From the NCBI GenBank assembly GCA_033032175.1, contig CM065318.1, positions 18,166,001 through 18,230,000 on the forward strand: a stretch of 64,000 nucleotides of DNA, read 5' to 3'. How positions within the stretch are numbered: the stretch's first letter is position 1; every line of letters begins with the position of its first letter. Of the stretch, positions 24,023 to 36,489 are shown in pieces. Under the pieces are notes generated by a model. It searched no databases and was not told the origin of the DNA. It saw only the letters and a program-made list of their open reading frames with translations. The stretch is from Saturnia japonica (lineage: Eukaryota; Arthropoda; Insecta; Lepidoptera; Saturniidae). The position numbers and the translations under genes were made by a program.

Positions 24023-24370
24023 TATAAGACGACTATAGTTTTGGCATGTAAAATAAACTGTAAGCGTTGCTCTGTAAACAAAGTTTTATTTCATTAAATT
24101 TAATAATTAATTAATATTTTATACTAATATACACTAAATAATAATATCATGTTAAAACCAACCTGTAAACAAAGAAACGACATTAAAAGTTTATATTTCC
24201 TAGTTACATGTCCTTTCTTTAGTTTTACAATTCATTTTAATATTTGACACATCTGTCACCTTTTGTATGTTACAATATTCTTTTTAATAATAGATAAACT
24301 ATATACAACCTACATTACTAAACATATTAAACCTACAAAACTTAAATTAGAATTAAAGAAATATATTTTC

Positions 24371-24377
<7 letters not shown>
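24023..24377 (-). repeat. 5' LTR (promoter LTR)
   Basis: A direct repeat of 19366-19720. In sense orientation it should hold the promoter, R and U5. An AATAAA is at 24090-24085. The putative self-primer segment (sense TATAAAC, TTT, TAATGTCGTTT) spans 24195-24175, which suggests the RNA start is at or just before 24195. No clear TATA box at the right distance is seen. The outer end abuts a (TA)n run of about 25 bases. Confidence 0.95.
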
Positions 24378-24401
<24 letters not shown>

Positions 24402-27126
24402 GAACGCATAAAAATATAGATTTGAAATAGTAATGATATAAGAAATAATATAGATATATGCTATACAAGAGAATATGGATGTATGAAATGTTCTCTTAAG
24501 TTAATAATGTGCAAGATGTCGTCGAAAATTTTCCAATTTCTATTCTGGAAGGGATGGTATTGCTTCGGCAATGAGGGGTTGGTTTTAATAAAGGTGACTG
24601 TCGTCCGGTATTACATTATTAATTTGATACGACGTTATTTCTGTTTGTAACTGCGTAAAGATTATATATCTTCATAAATGAAATTATAATTATAATTCGC
24701 TTTATTACATAAAATAATTGTTAGTAAATAAATACTTGAATGGGGTGAATAGATATTTATTTGTACTACTTGCGAAATCTATTTCGTTACCTTAATCAAG
24801 ATTTTTTAAATCACAATTAAGTAGTTAATAGGTAGTGTGTATGCATAATATTGATCATAAATCATCAAATTCGATACTATTGTACGACGAAACAATAATC
24901 CAACACTGTGTTTGGTCATCCCAAATTAGTACACAAACGTACAAATGGATATCGACCTATTTGTTTATGCGAGTATGTGCGGTCATAGAGTAAATATATC
25001 AACTGCAGAGGGTACACTCCACTGTTTATGTACATAACTGCGCCTACTTTTAACGTTTTATTAGTTATTGTAAAAAGTTTTCTATTCTTGCTATGATATA
25101 TTAATTTCAAAGCTGTGTATTATTAAGGTTTGATCTGATCTGCCATCTGAACTCTATAAATATTGATGGATAACATTCTCGAGTTTAGACATATTATATT
25201 AATGTAATTTTTAGTTATATATAATTAATACTCATTAATTAAACTATTCATTCCCACTTTTTCACATCAGCACTCATGCGGCTCATGATCAAATATATGA
25301 ATTAAATTGTTTGTATTATCGAAGTTTTGGTAAGATTTGCACAAGAATATCGTGATAGTCTTAAGGATAATGTCCAATCTACAATCAATTATAAATAAAC
25401 AAACTTAATCTATGCCGGGACTGAACACGTACAATCACGTTTACACACATGCATATAGGTCAGATTAATTTAAATTCACGAGGCGATCGTATTATGAATA
25501 GGTGATTACGACGAAAACGGGTCAAAATAGACATTTTGAAGAGGTCTCTGACTCTGGACGGCAGTTTTTCTATCTGATAGTGTCTCAGGAGAGGCGGTGA
25601 TTTGATAGGAATGATTTTTTTTTTATTAGGATAGAAAATTCCAATAACCACATATTAATAGGTACATATCGAAGAAAAGAAATATAGTCAATATAAATTT
25701 AACAGTGTCTTTAGCTCTGTTGAAACTACACAAACACGCATACATACATAATAATTCAAAACATTTACATTATGCAATCTTAAAAAAAAAAAAACAACAA
25801 ATAATTGAAGTCAAATTTTGATACAATAGTTCATTTTCTTCCTTTGTCTGTTCATTACGTGAAATGTTTCTATATGGTAGGCAGTTATTAAATGTGTTTA
25901 TATTATTGTCACGTCTGTTGTGTTTTTGTATTCCATTCGTTTTCTATTTGCATATTGATTACAAATTTTTATTATGTTTTAAACCGTAATTTTCAAACGC
26001 ACGAGTTCAAAAATTTTTGAAGTAGTCAGTAGATAAAACCCTTTCTCCCTTCTAGCATCGGTTTAACAAGTTAACCTTCGAGTAAAATCCCTCGTAATAT
26101 TAAGCAGCCGATTAAATGTAGCTCTCTAAATCTACAAAAATAGGATTGGCTTTAAAAAAATGCCCAGTATCATGCTACGATCACATTACGACGATTTCCT
26201 TCATTGAAAACTCTGGTTCATTGTGTAAGATATCCTTTCGATGTCAAAGAACAATAACCTACTTCATTGTTTGATTCGGGATCTAGAACAATCGACAATT
26301 ATAACTAATCGTGTGCTAGACGGGATTGCCAATCCAACTCACAAATTAATTTACGTGTCTCAATGTTTTTAAGTACATATTTTTAACACTACTAGGAGAT
26401 TCATTTCCAAAAATCCTTTTTTAGTGTTTATCTAAGTTATATGAGGAACTTATGTGGAAAAGTGTATGCTTCTCACCTTATCTATTTATGGTTTAAGATG
26501 TACGTTGTCTGTCGGTCAATCCCAATAATTTTGCTAAGTATATTATTGCAAAAGTGTGGTATGATAAAATTATATTTAATTCGGTAATCTACTATTTGTT
26601 TTACATCAGAAAGGCATAGTCCGGTTAGTTTTACCGAAGCACTGAGATAACTGGACAGTATTAACATCAACAATTTGATCTATAATATGTATAACAATTA
26701 ACAACTCATGTATTTTAATTGTAGGATTATAAAATTACCACTTTAACGACTTCGCAAAGTGGAAGTAAATAAACATTATTTATATGCAAATTTTCATAGT
26801 GGGTTAATAATTAGTTGTATTCTGATTATTAGAAATTCCGAAGAACCTACTTCAAAGCTGTGAGGTTGAAAGAAGACGCAAAGAATATATCTTTCAAAGT
26901 TTCAGGGAAATATATAAGTAAAGCCCTATGAAGCTTATTTCCGGATTAACTTTGAGAGAGTTTTTAAAGATGATCAAAATTTGTATTATCTAGTGCAGCG
27001 TTTGATTAAATAGATTCCGCGGAACCTGAGGGTAGCATGAAAAATTAATGAGAATCCTGCGAATCATTTACATTTGCGCGTTCAATAGCAATTAAAGCAA
27101 TAGCGCGACAATTCGAATTTATTTCT
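24378..27126. other. non-coding stretch, no gene seen
   Basis: It starts with the right-hand part of the (TA)n tract. The rest is AT-rich with scattered short open frames (60-65 codons) that show no motif. I find no RNA gene or clear repeat. Confidence 0.4.
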
Positions 27127-27440
27127 AACTAGATGGTACCCGCGACTTCGTCTGCGTATTATTGGATATATACAGACTGATCTCGGGACACGACAAACTA
27201 AAAAGATCGCTGTTTTTGCGTGATTGAGTAACAAACAGAAACTTTCCATTTATTATTTTTGTAGAATAGCATTGGTTAAACTATGACTTTTACCGGGATA
27301 AAAAGTACCCTAATGTGTTATTCCAGGTCATAGACTATCTGTGTGCCAAATTTCATTGCGACCCGTTCAGCCGTTTTAGCGTGATTGAGTAACAAACATC
27401 CAAACATACACACTTTCATATTTATTATATTAGTAGGATT
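27127..27440 (+). repeat. decayed lepidopteran interspersed repeat
   Basis: It opens with 'gatggtacccgcgacttcgtctgcg' and ends with 'tttcattgcgacccgttcagccg', 'gtgattgagtaacaaacatcc' and 'tttattatattagtagga'. This order is the textbook layout of an abundant short repeat of moths and butterflies. An internal piece, 'gcgtgattgagtaacaaac', occurs twice (near 27219 and 27380), giving a partial internal duplication. Confidence 0.65.
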
Positions 27441-28244
27441 AACAATATTATCATAGTTATTAATTTTAATAATGATGTTAGAAAAAAATTATGAACTTAT
27501 AATGTTATTTAATTCTACAAAATGTAATTGTTTTTCAAAAGATCAATGTTTTTTATCTAATTCAATTATATTATGCTTGTATGGATGCGCTGAATACTCA
27601 CAATAATATATTAAAAATGAATATTTACAAATTATTATTGACTGTAAGATATTATTGGACCAAGTATAAGTTTCGCTTGGAAGGTAGTGGGACAGCTAAA
27701 TCACCTAAAAAACAAACCGCCACTTCACAGGTAACAAAATTACGTGACATAAAATGCTACAAAGGCAATATAAGATCACTTTTTTGTACATTGTTCTCTT
27801 TCGTACTGTGAAGTTTTTAAGTATTTACCTTTAAAATCGGCAAGCGAGACAACTGGGCCAAGGTCCTGTAATATCATAATATAGCATCACGTATGCGTTT
27901 TTTTTTTTTGTTATTTAGCAATTTCGTATATTATTCTTTATATTTCGACATCGAAGGCTGTTTAATCGTTATAAGTACATGAGAAATATTTTAATTAAGA
28001 AATATTATTACATAATACAATCCAAAATGAAAAAAGGAAGAAAAAATATATGAAGAACATATAAGTTAAATATTTAAAAAAAAACTGTAATTAGAGTTTT
28101 ATGAAAGATTCTCTTTGTACAGAACTTCGCCTGAACATAGAATTACCCGTTAAACCCATTTAAAATACTTATTGTTGGAGAACGAATATACAAATGGGTG
28201 TATCTTAATCGAGCTATATTTTTTCAAACATTTAAATATCAGTA

Positions 28245-28480
28245 GCAACTGTGCCCCATGGTTTCATTCGCGTTGAATTTAGCCAATGCACTACAGCTTA
28301 ATATACTTACTTACCCCGCTCCTTAATGTAGTGGCGTGAAGATTATATAACCCATAAGCTTCTCCAATAAATATGCCATAAATACACAAAAAAATCAATC
28401 TAATCTGAGTGCTAGTTCAAGAGATTAACGTGATCAAAAAATAAATAAATTTACGATAATCCGATTCTAAAAACTCTTTC
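28245..28480 (+). repeat. decayed lepidopteran interspersed repeat
   Basis: 'aactgtgccccatggtttcattcgcgttgaa' is followed by 'ataacccataagcttctcc' and 'ctagttcaagagattaacgtg'. These are diverged forms of pieces found in the same order in a common lepidopteran repeat class. A further start of this kind lies near 56985. Confidence 0.5.
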
Positions 28481-30044
28481 ACTATTAAGTAGCAACATTA
28501 TTCCTGAGTAACAAAGGCTATATTTTAATCTTACTAGATTTTCTATTGTTAATAACGCGGAAAAATTCGCGGGCGGTTACTAGTCAAAATATATATAGAA
28601 GCCGAACTGAACTACACTACTTTTTTAAAGTTTGAAATAAAGAAACGTTGAACCTATGAATACAAAGTCAAATAATGAAGCATATCAATCAAAGTTACGA
28701 AATTGTTTTTCGAGTTACGAGATACTTACTATAAGCGCTCACTCTCGCAAATATATCCATTGTTATCTTTAACTTGACTTTTTAGTTAAGGTTAATGTTA
28801 AATATTCAAATGTCAGACGTAAAATGGCATCTATTGCAATGTTTTATGGCATTTCGTCTATATAATACGCTTAACTTTAAAAAGAAAGGCAATTAAAAAA
28901 AAAAATCTCCCTTTTGTTATAAATGAACGCCTAAGTGACGGGACTCACTGTGGATGATGGTAGGTGATAATAATGGGGTTGCCAACTATTTCTATATCAA
29001 ATATAGTAGCGTCAAGGCTTTTTAGTACCTGAAAAAATATAGTGGATTGTAGAAAAACAGAAAAATAAATAGTAGTAATAGTAAGTTTCATATTAATGTT
29101 TTAATAAAGTCTATACTGATACGCGCGTTGTCAAATGGCATTGTACTATAATCTTATCATATATACTACCAAGTGTTTTTAGATGCTATAGAACAGACAA
29201 CTGTATTTTATTAAATGGTAACATTCAAAGTCAAACAATGACTTGTTATTGCATATTTAAATTGATTCTAATAAGTATACAATCACTATCTAGGTCTGCT
29301 CTAAGTAATATAGGTCTGGTGTACGTATAAACGTGTATAGAAAATATTTACCCGCCAATTGTATATTTTATTTCTTGTAAATTATAATGAATATGAATAA
29401 CATAAACAGATATAAATAAACGTTAATTTAAAACGCAGTACACAAGTAAAGTAAGTAAAGGTTAAACAATAATTTCTTTAAATATGTCTCCTTATTAAAG
29501 TATTATTAAATGAAAAGGGCAAAGTTGATAATGGATAATGTATTACCAATAAGACTTGGCTTCCGTGTAGGTTTCTTTGGGTCAGTTCAGAAGAGTTAGC
29601 GATTTTTACAAGTTATTTTCCTTTAGGCCGTTTACCAAGAAAGTGATTTTTTACGATACGCACGCAAGTTGTATTAAGAAACTAAATTATTAAAAAGAAA
29701 ACAAAAAATACAGTTGCAAAAACGAAAACCTGAGTACAATTTTTTTTCATCCTTTTTATGCTTTTTATTTGATTCTCAAACGCCGTACTTACCATACATA
29801 CATACGCTCCAAAAACATATCCCTCCTTTTTCGTAGTCGGGTAAAAAGTCTACTCCATGAAGTTGCTAAAACTCTTGTTTCAATATGGTGAAGAGAGTCA
29901 CAGTTTATATTATGAGTCACATAATGCATACATAAGTAGACGCATCCACCTACTCCCTTACTTTCTATCTCTTTATGAAGTAAGAGGTATTCCAAAGGTT
30001 AATTTAAAAAAATTATATCACTATAGTGAAAAAGTTGGCAGCGT
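28481..30044. other. non-coding stretch, no gene seen
   Basis: AT-rich DNA. Near 29815-29850 is a short tail of repeat family G ('tccctcctttttcgtagtcgggtaaaaa'). Open frames of 63-68 codons between 29789 and 30048 show no motif. Confidence 0.4.
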
Positions 30045-30360
30045 TTGAGATGTGGTGTTTGCAGAATATCAATTGCGACAAAAAGGATTCAAAATGAGAG
30101 AGTGTTAAGAATGGTTGAAGAAGAAAGACAATTGTTAAGAAAATTAGATAACAGAAGAGGAAATATGATTGGATACTTGATACGGTACAAGTCCTTTAAA
30201 ATAATTTTAGAAACAAAAATTAAGGAAGCGAGGGAGAGGAAAACCTAGATGAATCTTTTTCAACAAGTGAAGCATAAAGTGGGAGTCATGTCATATCAAG
30301 AGGTTAAAAGAAAGGCAGAGGATAGAGAATAACTGTTCCACCGACAAAAACTTAGCTCGT
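30045..30360 (+). pseudogene. decayed LINE reverse transcriptase C-terminus
   Basis: The reading NERVLRMVEEERQLLRKLDN, RRGNMIGYLIRYKSF, then after a TAG (30246-30248) QVKHKVGVMSYQEVKRKAEDRE, is the C-terminal tail of an insect non-LTR retrotransposon reverse transcriptase. Elements of this type end with ..EERxLL..RRG.MIGHLIRH..F...IIEGKxEGKRGRGRPR..YxxQ..E...V.SYxEVK..A.DRExWR. Here GKRGRGRP has decayed to KEARERKT, the frame has stops, and the 5' part is missing. It is a 5'-truncated dead copy, and of a different family from the one at 39075. Confidence 0.75.
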
Positions 30361-33300
30361 AAATTTAAAAAGAGAAATACTAAAAATATAAAATCGTAAA
30401 AAGTATCTTGAATACTAAAATGTGTGCTGAATACAATTTCTAAGAACGTAAAGACTAGCACGGGTTGGTACTTAGAATATCAAGTTTTAACTTTATAAAG
30501 TTACATCTAAGTATTCAATAATCGATAAGTATCGCGAATTCTATTAATGTTTTAAGATCGTTTCTAACTGGTCCTAATGAAGCTAAATTTACCACTGAAA
30601 TGTTTATTTATTTACCATCTCGCCATGCTCCTTTTGGGGTAGGCTTAAATGACGACACAACATTGGTATCAGGCAACAAAGGTGATGATTGCTACGAGTA
30701 AGGATTTAGTAACTGTCCTTGCCGTTACAATAACGACAGCCGTCAGATAAATGTATATGTACTGGCAAAACTGGAAACCCATGTCACTACGTCTGCCTGT
30801 ATGGCAGTTGAGACTTGCAAAATATGTGATACAAATTTCCACCAAAAATATATTAGTTTTGTTATATTCAAATAACAACCTTATCTTAGCGCTTACAGCC
30901 TTACATGTATATAATATACATTTGAATAAAAAAAGACTTAAAGCTATGGAAGTCAATGCTGTGTTTATAAATAAAAGTAAATTTTCTAATTTTTAATCTT
31001 ATAAATATGACCTTTATATATAATAATATAATGAAGAATAATATTTCTCATTAATATATGAATCAGATAAGAATAACAAAAAAAAGACATTGAATACCAT
31101 TTACGTAGTTCTGTTTACCCCGTTAAGGAGGACTAGAGTGATTTATTGCATAAAAAATATCGAAAATAAACATATACATACGAAAATTGCGGATGCAAAA
31201 TGTCATTACATGGTAGAATTTATGATTTTGGATGATAAATTGGATACTGGACCAGTCGTGACTTCCTGAACATAATGTATTCTGTTGGTGCGGCTGCTCG
31301 GTACGAAGGCTGACATTGAATATAAAAATGTGTAGAAGCGATATATTGATAAACACTAGAGATCCCAAAAGCTTCATATGATCACGTAGGCGATTTATTA
31401 ATTATTTTCTTACACATACGATTTGCTCCACTGATCATAGTGCGTCATGCTTTCCAAAACGAAATACCACCATTTTCTTTGTCCACCACGCCTTAATCCT
31501 TTAACTATTTTTAATCTTTAAATCAACGCTTTAACTTACTGCAAAAATTATTCAAAATATGATTACTAAAGAACGAAAAAAATAAATAATTAGAAGGGCA
31601 ATTTAAATAATAACCAGACTTGAACTGAACATTCATTCTTATATTTGAAATTACTTTCCACTCGATGATTTTTCATTTTAAATTAGTCTCACGAACTTAA
31701 TTAATGTTCATACCAACAATTTGGTACAACAATATAATTTTCCAGTAGTTTCTATGTTATTATAAGTTTTTATATTATAATACTCCAAGTATAAGTTAAA
31801 CTTTGCAATAAATTTTACTAAATACATTTAATATCAATGGATCTCATTTATCAACAAGATAATAAGAACCAACTTCTGAATAGCGAAACAGCATTACAGT
31901 TTGCCATAAAGACTAATTAAACGAAATTTTCTCTCAGAGACAAAACTACCGTAGGCATAATAAACAGTAGTTTATAGCCTACCTCAAGATTAGTTGATCA
32001 ATAATGTGCCGATCACGTCCTCCTAACAGAGCTATGCGAGTCGACTACCAATAGGCAGTTTTTTATGCCCGACCGCGCAATGTTTATTGAATCTGGTATT
32101 GGTTTGCGCATATCGAGCCGGTTGGGACTCGACTTGCACCTATAATGACTTCGCTTTATCACGTTCCTTATCCCCTTGATACGGGACATTTCCAAGGCAA
32201 TTGTCTTAATAATATCAAAGTAATTTATCACGTTGAGATATATAGGAAGTTGTGGATTAGTAGTTGCTAGTAACGGATTGTTCTAAAGACGAATCACAGG
32301 AGTAATGTGACGTTATATTGAGTTTAAATAGTAGATTTGTGTATAAGCCATCACTTGAGAGTAAATTTATTTATTTAGTTATTGTCACATCAACGACACA
32401 TTCACAAAATATTACATTAACAAATACATCACAAGTTGAGGATTGCGCGAAGCATCTTTAAAGATATGCAAATCTTAAACATAAAAACAAAAAAAATTAT
32501 CAAGATCGCCACAAATCAAATCAAAGAGCGAATGATTCGTACAAATTTTTTTTAAACATGCAATTTTCCATGATGACTTACTGCAAGAACATCTCTCAGA
32601 AGATAACAGAGACAGCAGTAATCTATAAGTTATTATTAGTAATCTTCTATAGATGTAGTTTGCAAATAAGTTTGTAGGAGGTAACTTACTACTGATTGTA
32701 ATGTAAATTCTTTCACTAATAGAAATCTACATTAAACCTGAGTTAGGCTGAGTATAGACTAGTTAAGAAAATTCAAGACATGTAGAAATCGTCACGCTAG
32801 GAAAAAGCGTTATGCTTCATGCGACTTTTTCACGACATGCGATGTACGCGGCTGGTTTTATAAACTCTACTCAGAGAGCCGGCAAATTCCAAAACAATGC
32901 ACTTTGAGCGAGGCCCCTCAGGGTGTTCTCGCGTAATAGGCGTGCGTTCGTAATTCAATGGTTTATCAGTTATTTTGTATTTATAAAACTTATTTCTTTA
33001 TAAATTGGACTAACTGAAATAACATTCTACTTATTTTATTTTTAGTAACTTTTTTCCTGACGGGGACCCAAATCGCACACGTATTTTTTATTGACGTAAT
33101 TGATGTGGTCGAAGTGTCCGACCGTTGCTAGTTGTATTATATTTTCTATACAACACTGCTAATTAGCACCATGGATAGTAAACTATAAGCAGTTCACAGT
33201 ATTAAAGGCTTAAATTAGTTTTCCAGCTAGATAACTCTATGAAAGCACAAGATGTTTGCGAGATGGGGGTATTTGTTTGTTATATTTGCATCCGTTAAAA

Positions 33301-33689
33301 ATAGTATATTATATGCTTCAAGATATTATGTGAATATGTTTGTTTTATTAAATACTTAAAATAAAACTACATAAGAATGTATCTAATGCTGCGTCTACAC
33401 GACGCAACGGCGACACAGAATAGATTCAATGTCCGTTCAAAACAATGAATTACAATTTTACTCTGGAACGATTCAGAGCAGTTCACATGAAATTTTGACG
33501 AATGCCCTAGCTTATGGAGCATTAAATTTGTGCAATAATGTGCAAAATAAAATTTTACTATAGACAGCTACGAAGTTTTCAGATGTTTTATACTACACGA
33601 TTGACAGGAGAATAACCATGTCAAACAAGTTTTAACTGACAAAAGGTAATTAATTACTATTAAGTGGATTATTACGTGGTAGTTTGGAA
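30361..33689. other. non-coding stretch, no gene seen
   Basis: AT-rich with small GC-richer islands at about 31985-32170 and 32800-32950. The first holds a 72-codon minus-strand open frame without a recognisable domain. I see no splice-bounded exon or RNA gene. Confidence 0.4.
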
Positions 33690-33860
33690 ATTACTCCCTC
33701 TCTATACCCACTGAAGTAATATAATATGTAAATATTATTTGCACTGAAAAAAAAACCTGATCGAATTTCTTGCAGACTTGCCTCGATTATTAGGATATTT
33801 GTTTGAACCGGCAGTAGTATTTATACGTTCTTAATTGCCTCCTCAGGACGTAAATAAAAT
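33690..33860 (+). repeat. dispersed repeat family C, copy 1
   Basis: Landmarks are 'ttactccctctctataccca', 'ctgatcgaatttcttgcag' and 'tgaaccggcagtagtat', then 'attgcctcctcagg'. They match, in order, the better-preserved copy at 59450-59770 and the inverted one at 34615-34830. Confidence 0.6.
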
Positions 33861-34329
33861 AAAGTATGTATATTATTTGGAGTATAAAATAAATTCGAGT
33901 AAACGCGCGGTAATGTTTGAGCGTGTGGACTACGCCTTAGTTTACAGATTTGCGAACGAGTTGAAATACGAATATTCTAAACGGTATATAATTTTTAATA
34001 CACTTTAAATTTACGATTTCCATCGTGTATTCAATTTAACAACATGCATTGTTGCATCATACGTAGAGGTAGGTATATCTATTTTATGTGAACATTTTTC
34101 AACGTAGAGCGCACTTTACGAGTTCGATGCACCGCCATCTTTGTTTAGATGTATCGATTTAGATAAACATAGGTTTGTTTTATATTTTAAAGGTTCCTAT
34201 ATCATCTTTATCTTTACGGTGTAGGTTTTAAAGAGATTATCGTTTTTTAGGCGACATTCAATGCATACAATGCTTGAAGAAATCACGATCCTTCTTTATT
34301 TTATCATAGCGCGGCAAAGGTACTGTATC

Positions 34330-34480
34330 CTGCCTCATGGTAATCCAAAACAACGACGATCATCGAGGGATCAACAATCTATCGACGGTCACTGTCGTCA
34401 TACCGATCTGGAAACCTTTCGGCAGTTGCATATAATAAGCAACCAAAGCTTACCACTATGGCAGGTGAACAATTTTCGCG
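34330..34480 (+). repeat. possible repeat fragment
   Basis: GC-richer than its surroundings and weakly similar to 16480-16640 ('atcgagggatcaacaatctatcgacggtcactgtcg' against 'accgaaggatcagcattccatcgacggtcgtcactgtcg'). It lies in a 74-codon open frame that I do not take as a gene. Confidence 0.4.
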
Positions 34481-34614
34481 ATTAATAGTCGTTACCTAAA
34501 TCTCATCAATACCATTTAAAAATCTTCGTAGAAGCTTTATTATACCTTCCACTAGTGTAAAATTATAACTCTTGATGGATTATCCGTCACGAGAAGACCC
34601 AACTTAATCAAAAT

Positions 34615-34830
34615 CCTTATTCGATTTAGGCCCTAAGAAGGCACTCAATGAACGTCAAAACACTACTGGCGGTTCGGAAAAGATTCAAGTCATTGAGAAG
34701 AACCGGTAAGTAACTCGACCGGGTTTATGTTTTTTTTATTGTAACTGTACAAGCACTAATATAATAAGTACAATAATAATAATTTAGTGGATGCACAGAG
34801 AGGAAATCACTTCTAGACTTCACTATCATT
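34615..34830 (-). repeat. dispersed repeat family C, copy 2 (inverted)
   Basis: On the plus strand it reads 'gcccta..gaaggcactcaatgaa', 'ctggcggttcggaaaa', 'attgagaagaaccggtaag', 'aactcgaccgggttta', 'aatttagtggatgcacagagag'. Each piece is the reverse complement of a piece of the copy at 59450-59770. Only about 800 bases separate it from copy 1, which has the opposite orientation. Confidence 0.7.
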
Positions 34831-34860
34831 CACATAATGATCCACCTTTAATGATAACCT

Positions 34861-36030
34861 TTTGACAGTAAAACCTGCTTGACATGGTCCTTGAACTTGT
34901 TGCCCAGCAAATCAATAATATGCTTCGGGATCTTAATATAGAACCTAACACTATTACCTAAATAACTTTTATTAATCTTACTTAGTCTAAAATACGGTAC
35001 GACTAATTTATCTCTATTTCTAGTATTAACATTATGTTGATCTTTGAAAAAATCTAGCTTGACTAAGTTTTTGCGAATATACATTAAGAAATCAAGGATT
35101 TATTAGGAGGGTAGTCTTTTAGTCAGTCAGAGTTAGTGTTTAAAAGTAGCAATTTATAATCTGAACAAGGTTTAGCCCGGAAAAAGGTTGGCTAAACGAG
35201 TACGTAAAACATAATTGATCATACGCTCTTTTGTATTCCTATAAGATATAACAATAGGAGGAGCCACTTTAGAGATACTATTTTTTATAATACTGATTCA
35301 CTGATTATCAATAATAACCGTTATTAATTAAAGCTCTACCATCGATAATAGATTCGTAAATGTAAGCCAATTAAATTAATATGTAATTTTAGTAAGTTTG
35401 CTTATACGTTTTGTTATTGATTTACAAGAATTAAAGAACATAATAAAACATTACAGAGATGCTGCATTCTGGTGACTAAAATCGTACAATTTAGCATATT
35501 CACGAGGCGACAAAGCTTCATCTGAAACATGATTTATCGTAAAAACAAAGTTTATGAATGCTAAAACAAACGACGGACCGATTGTGCTGCTCTCATTGCT
35601 GTCCAGTTTGTGAAATGTTACTCAATTACCAGAGTTTTATTTCTACATAAAACGTTCTGGAATTTGACATTAACAGAGATTTTGTTTGACTTATAAGATT
35701 TAAAATTTGTTATAAAGTCAACGACAGATGTTGTTTAACGTAAAATTTCAACAAATATATAAAAGGAAAAAGAAATATTCTTGCGGATAGCTTACTTTTA
35801 GGGAAAATTTGATATATTTACGGGAAAACAGAAAAAGAAAGCGATCTTTTAAGTGTATCGTAATTTCTCTTAAATAAAACAATAAAAAAAAAAACTAATA
35901 GAATACATCTTATATATACGTATTGTGTACGTCTGTTAGTGATAGTGTAACTTCAGAACAACTTGACCGAATGAGTCCATATTTACAAACTATATTTGAT
36001 TTATCGAGACGATGGATCACAGTTATGTTA
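34861..36030. other. non-coding stretch, no gene seen
   Basis: AT-rich. A 78-codon minus-strand open frame at 34848-35084 has a plausible amino-acid mix but no motif I know; it starts inside the flank of a repeat. Confidence 0.35.
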
Positions 36031-36130
36031 GGATCCCATAGGTGGCACCGTGGTCGAGCCATTAACTCCGGAAAGGGCTGAACAACCTACGCCAGACCAG
36101 CTAGTGTACTCAGGCAAAATTAATTATCTG
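36031..36130 (+). repeat. short dispersed repeat, second copy near 59262
   Basis: The segment 'aggtggcaccgtggtcgagccattaactccgg' followed by 'aaagggctgaacaacctacg' and 'gccagaccagctagtg' has a clear counterpart at about 59262-59335 in the same orientation, with roughly four matches in five bases. Confidence 0.55.
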
Positions 36131-36489
36131 AAAGCGATTTGGATGGGAACTGCAAACCTAAAACAACCAAACGAAAAATATTGTAAAAAAATGTACTCCC
36201 GTAAAATCTTCCCATCCCTATGAGCAGTGGTAATGCTATTTGTAATGTAGTTAACGCAGACACCTCTCCAAGATTAACGTGAGTTCCGAACAAACATCCC
36301 CGCGGTTCGTGTTTCGCTAATTCCCAAAGTTTACGCGAAGTTAATACTGATAGTTAAAGGTACCAGGGCGGTGGAAGCCGCCAACTTTTCTCTATTTACG
36401 AATGCTTTACACTGTATTACTTGTTCCTACAAATACAATATGAAATGGATACATAATCTATACTTAAATTATTAAACAAGAGATTATTT

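Larger units (their letters stand above)
19366..24377 (-). mobile_element. complete Ty3/Gypsy LTR retrotransposon
   Basis: The element is 5,012 bp long and lies on the minus strand in the order 5' LTR (24023-24377), primer site, gag, pol, polypurine tract, 3' LTR (19366-19720). By eye the two LTRs have the same length and no difference. Both reading frames are intact and all enzymatic motifs are present, so it is a recent insertion that may still be competent. The integrase follows RNase H in pol, which defines the Ty3/Gypsy order. There is no env-like ORF: only about 60 bases lie between the pol stop and the 3' LTR. It sits in a (TA)n tract, so a 4-bp TATA/ATAT duplication is likely but cannot be proved. 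Sense-strand LTR ends read TGTAAAG and CTTATA, so the usual TG..CA ends are not strictly kept. Confidence 0.97.
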
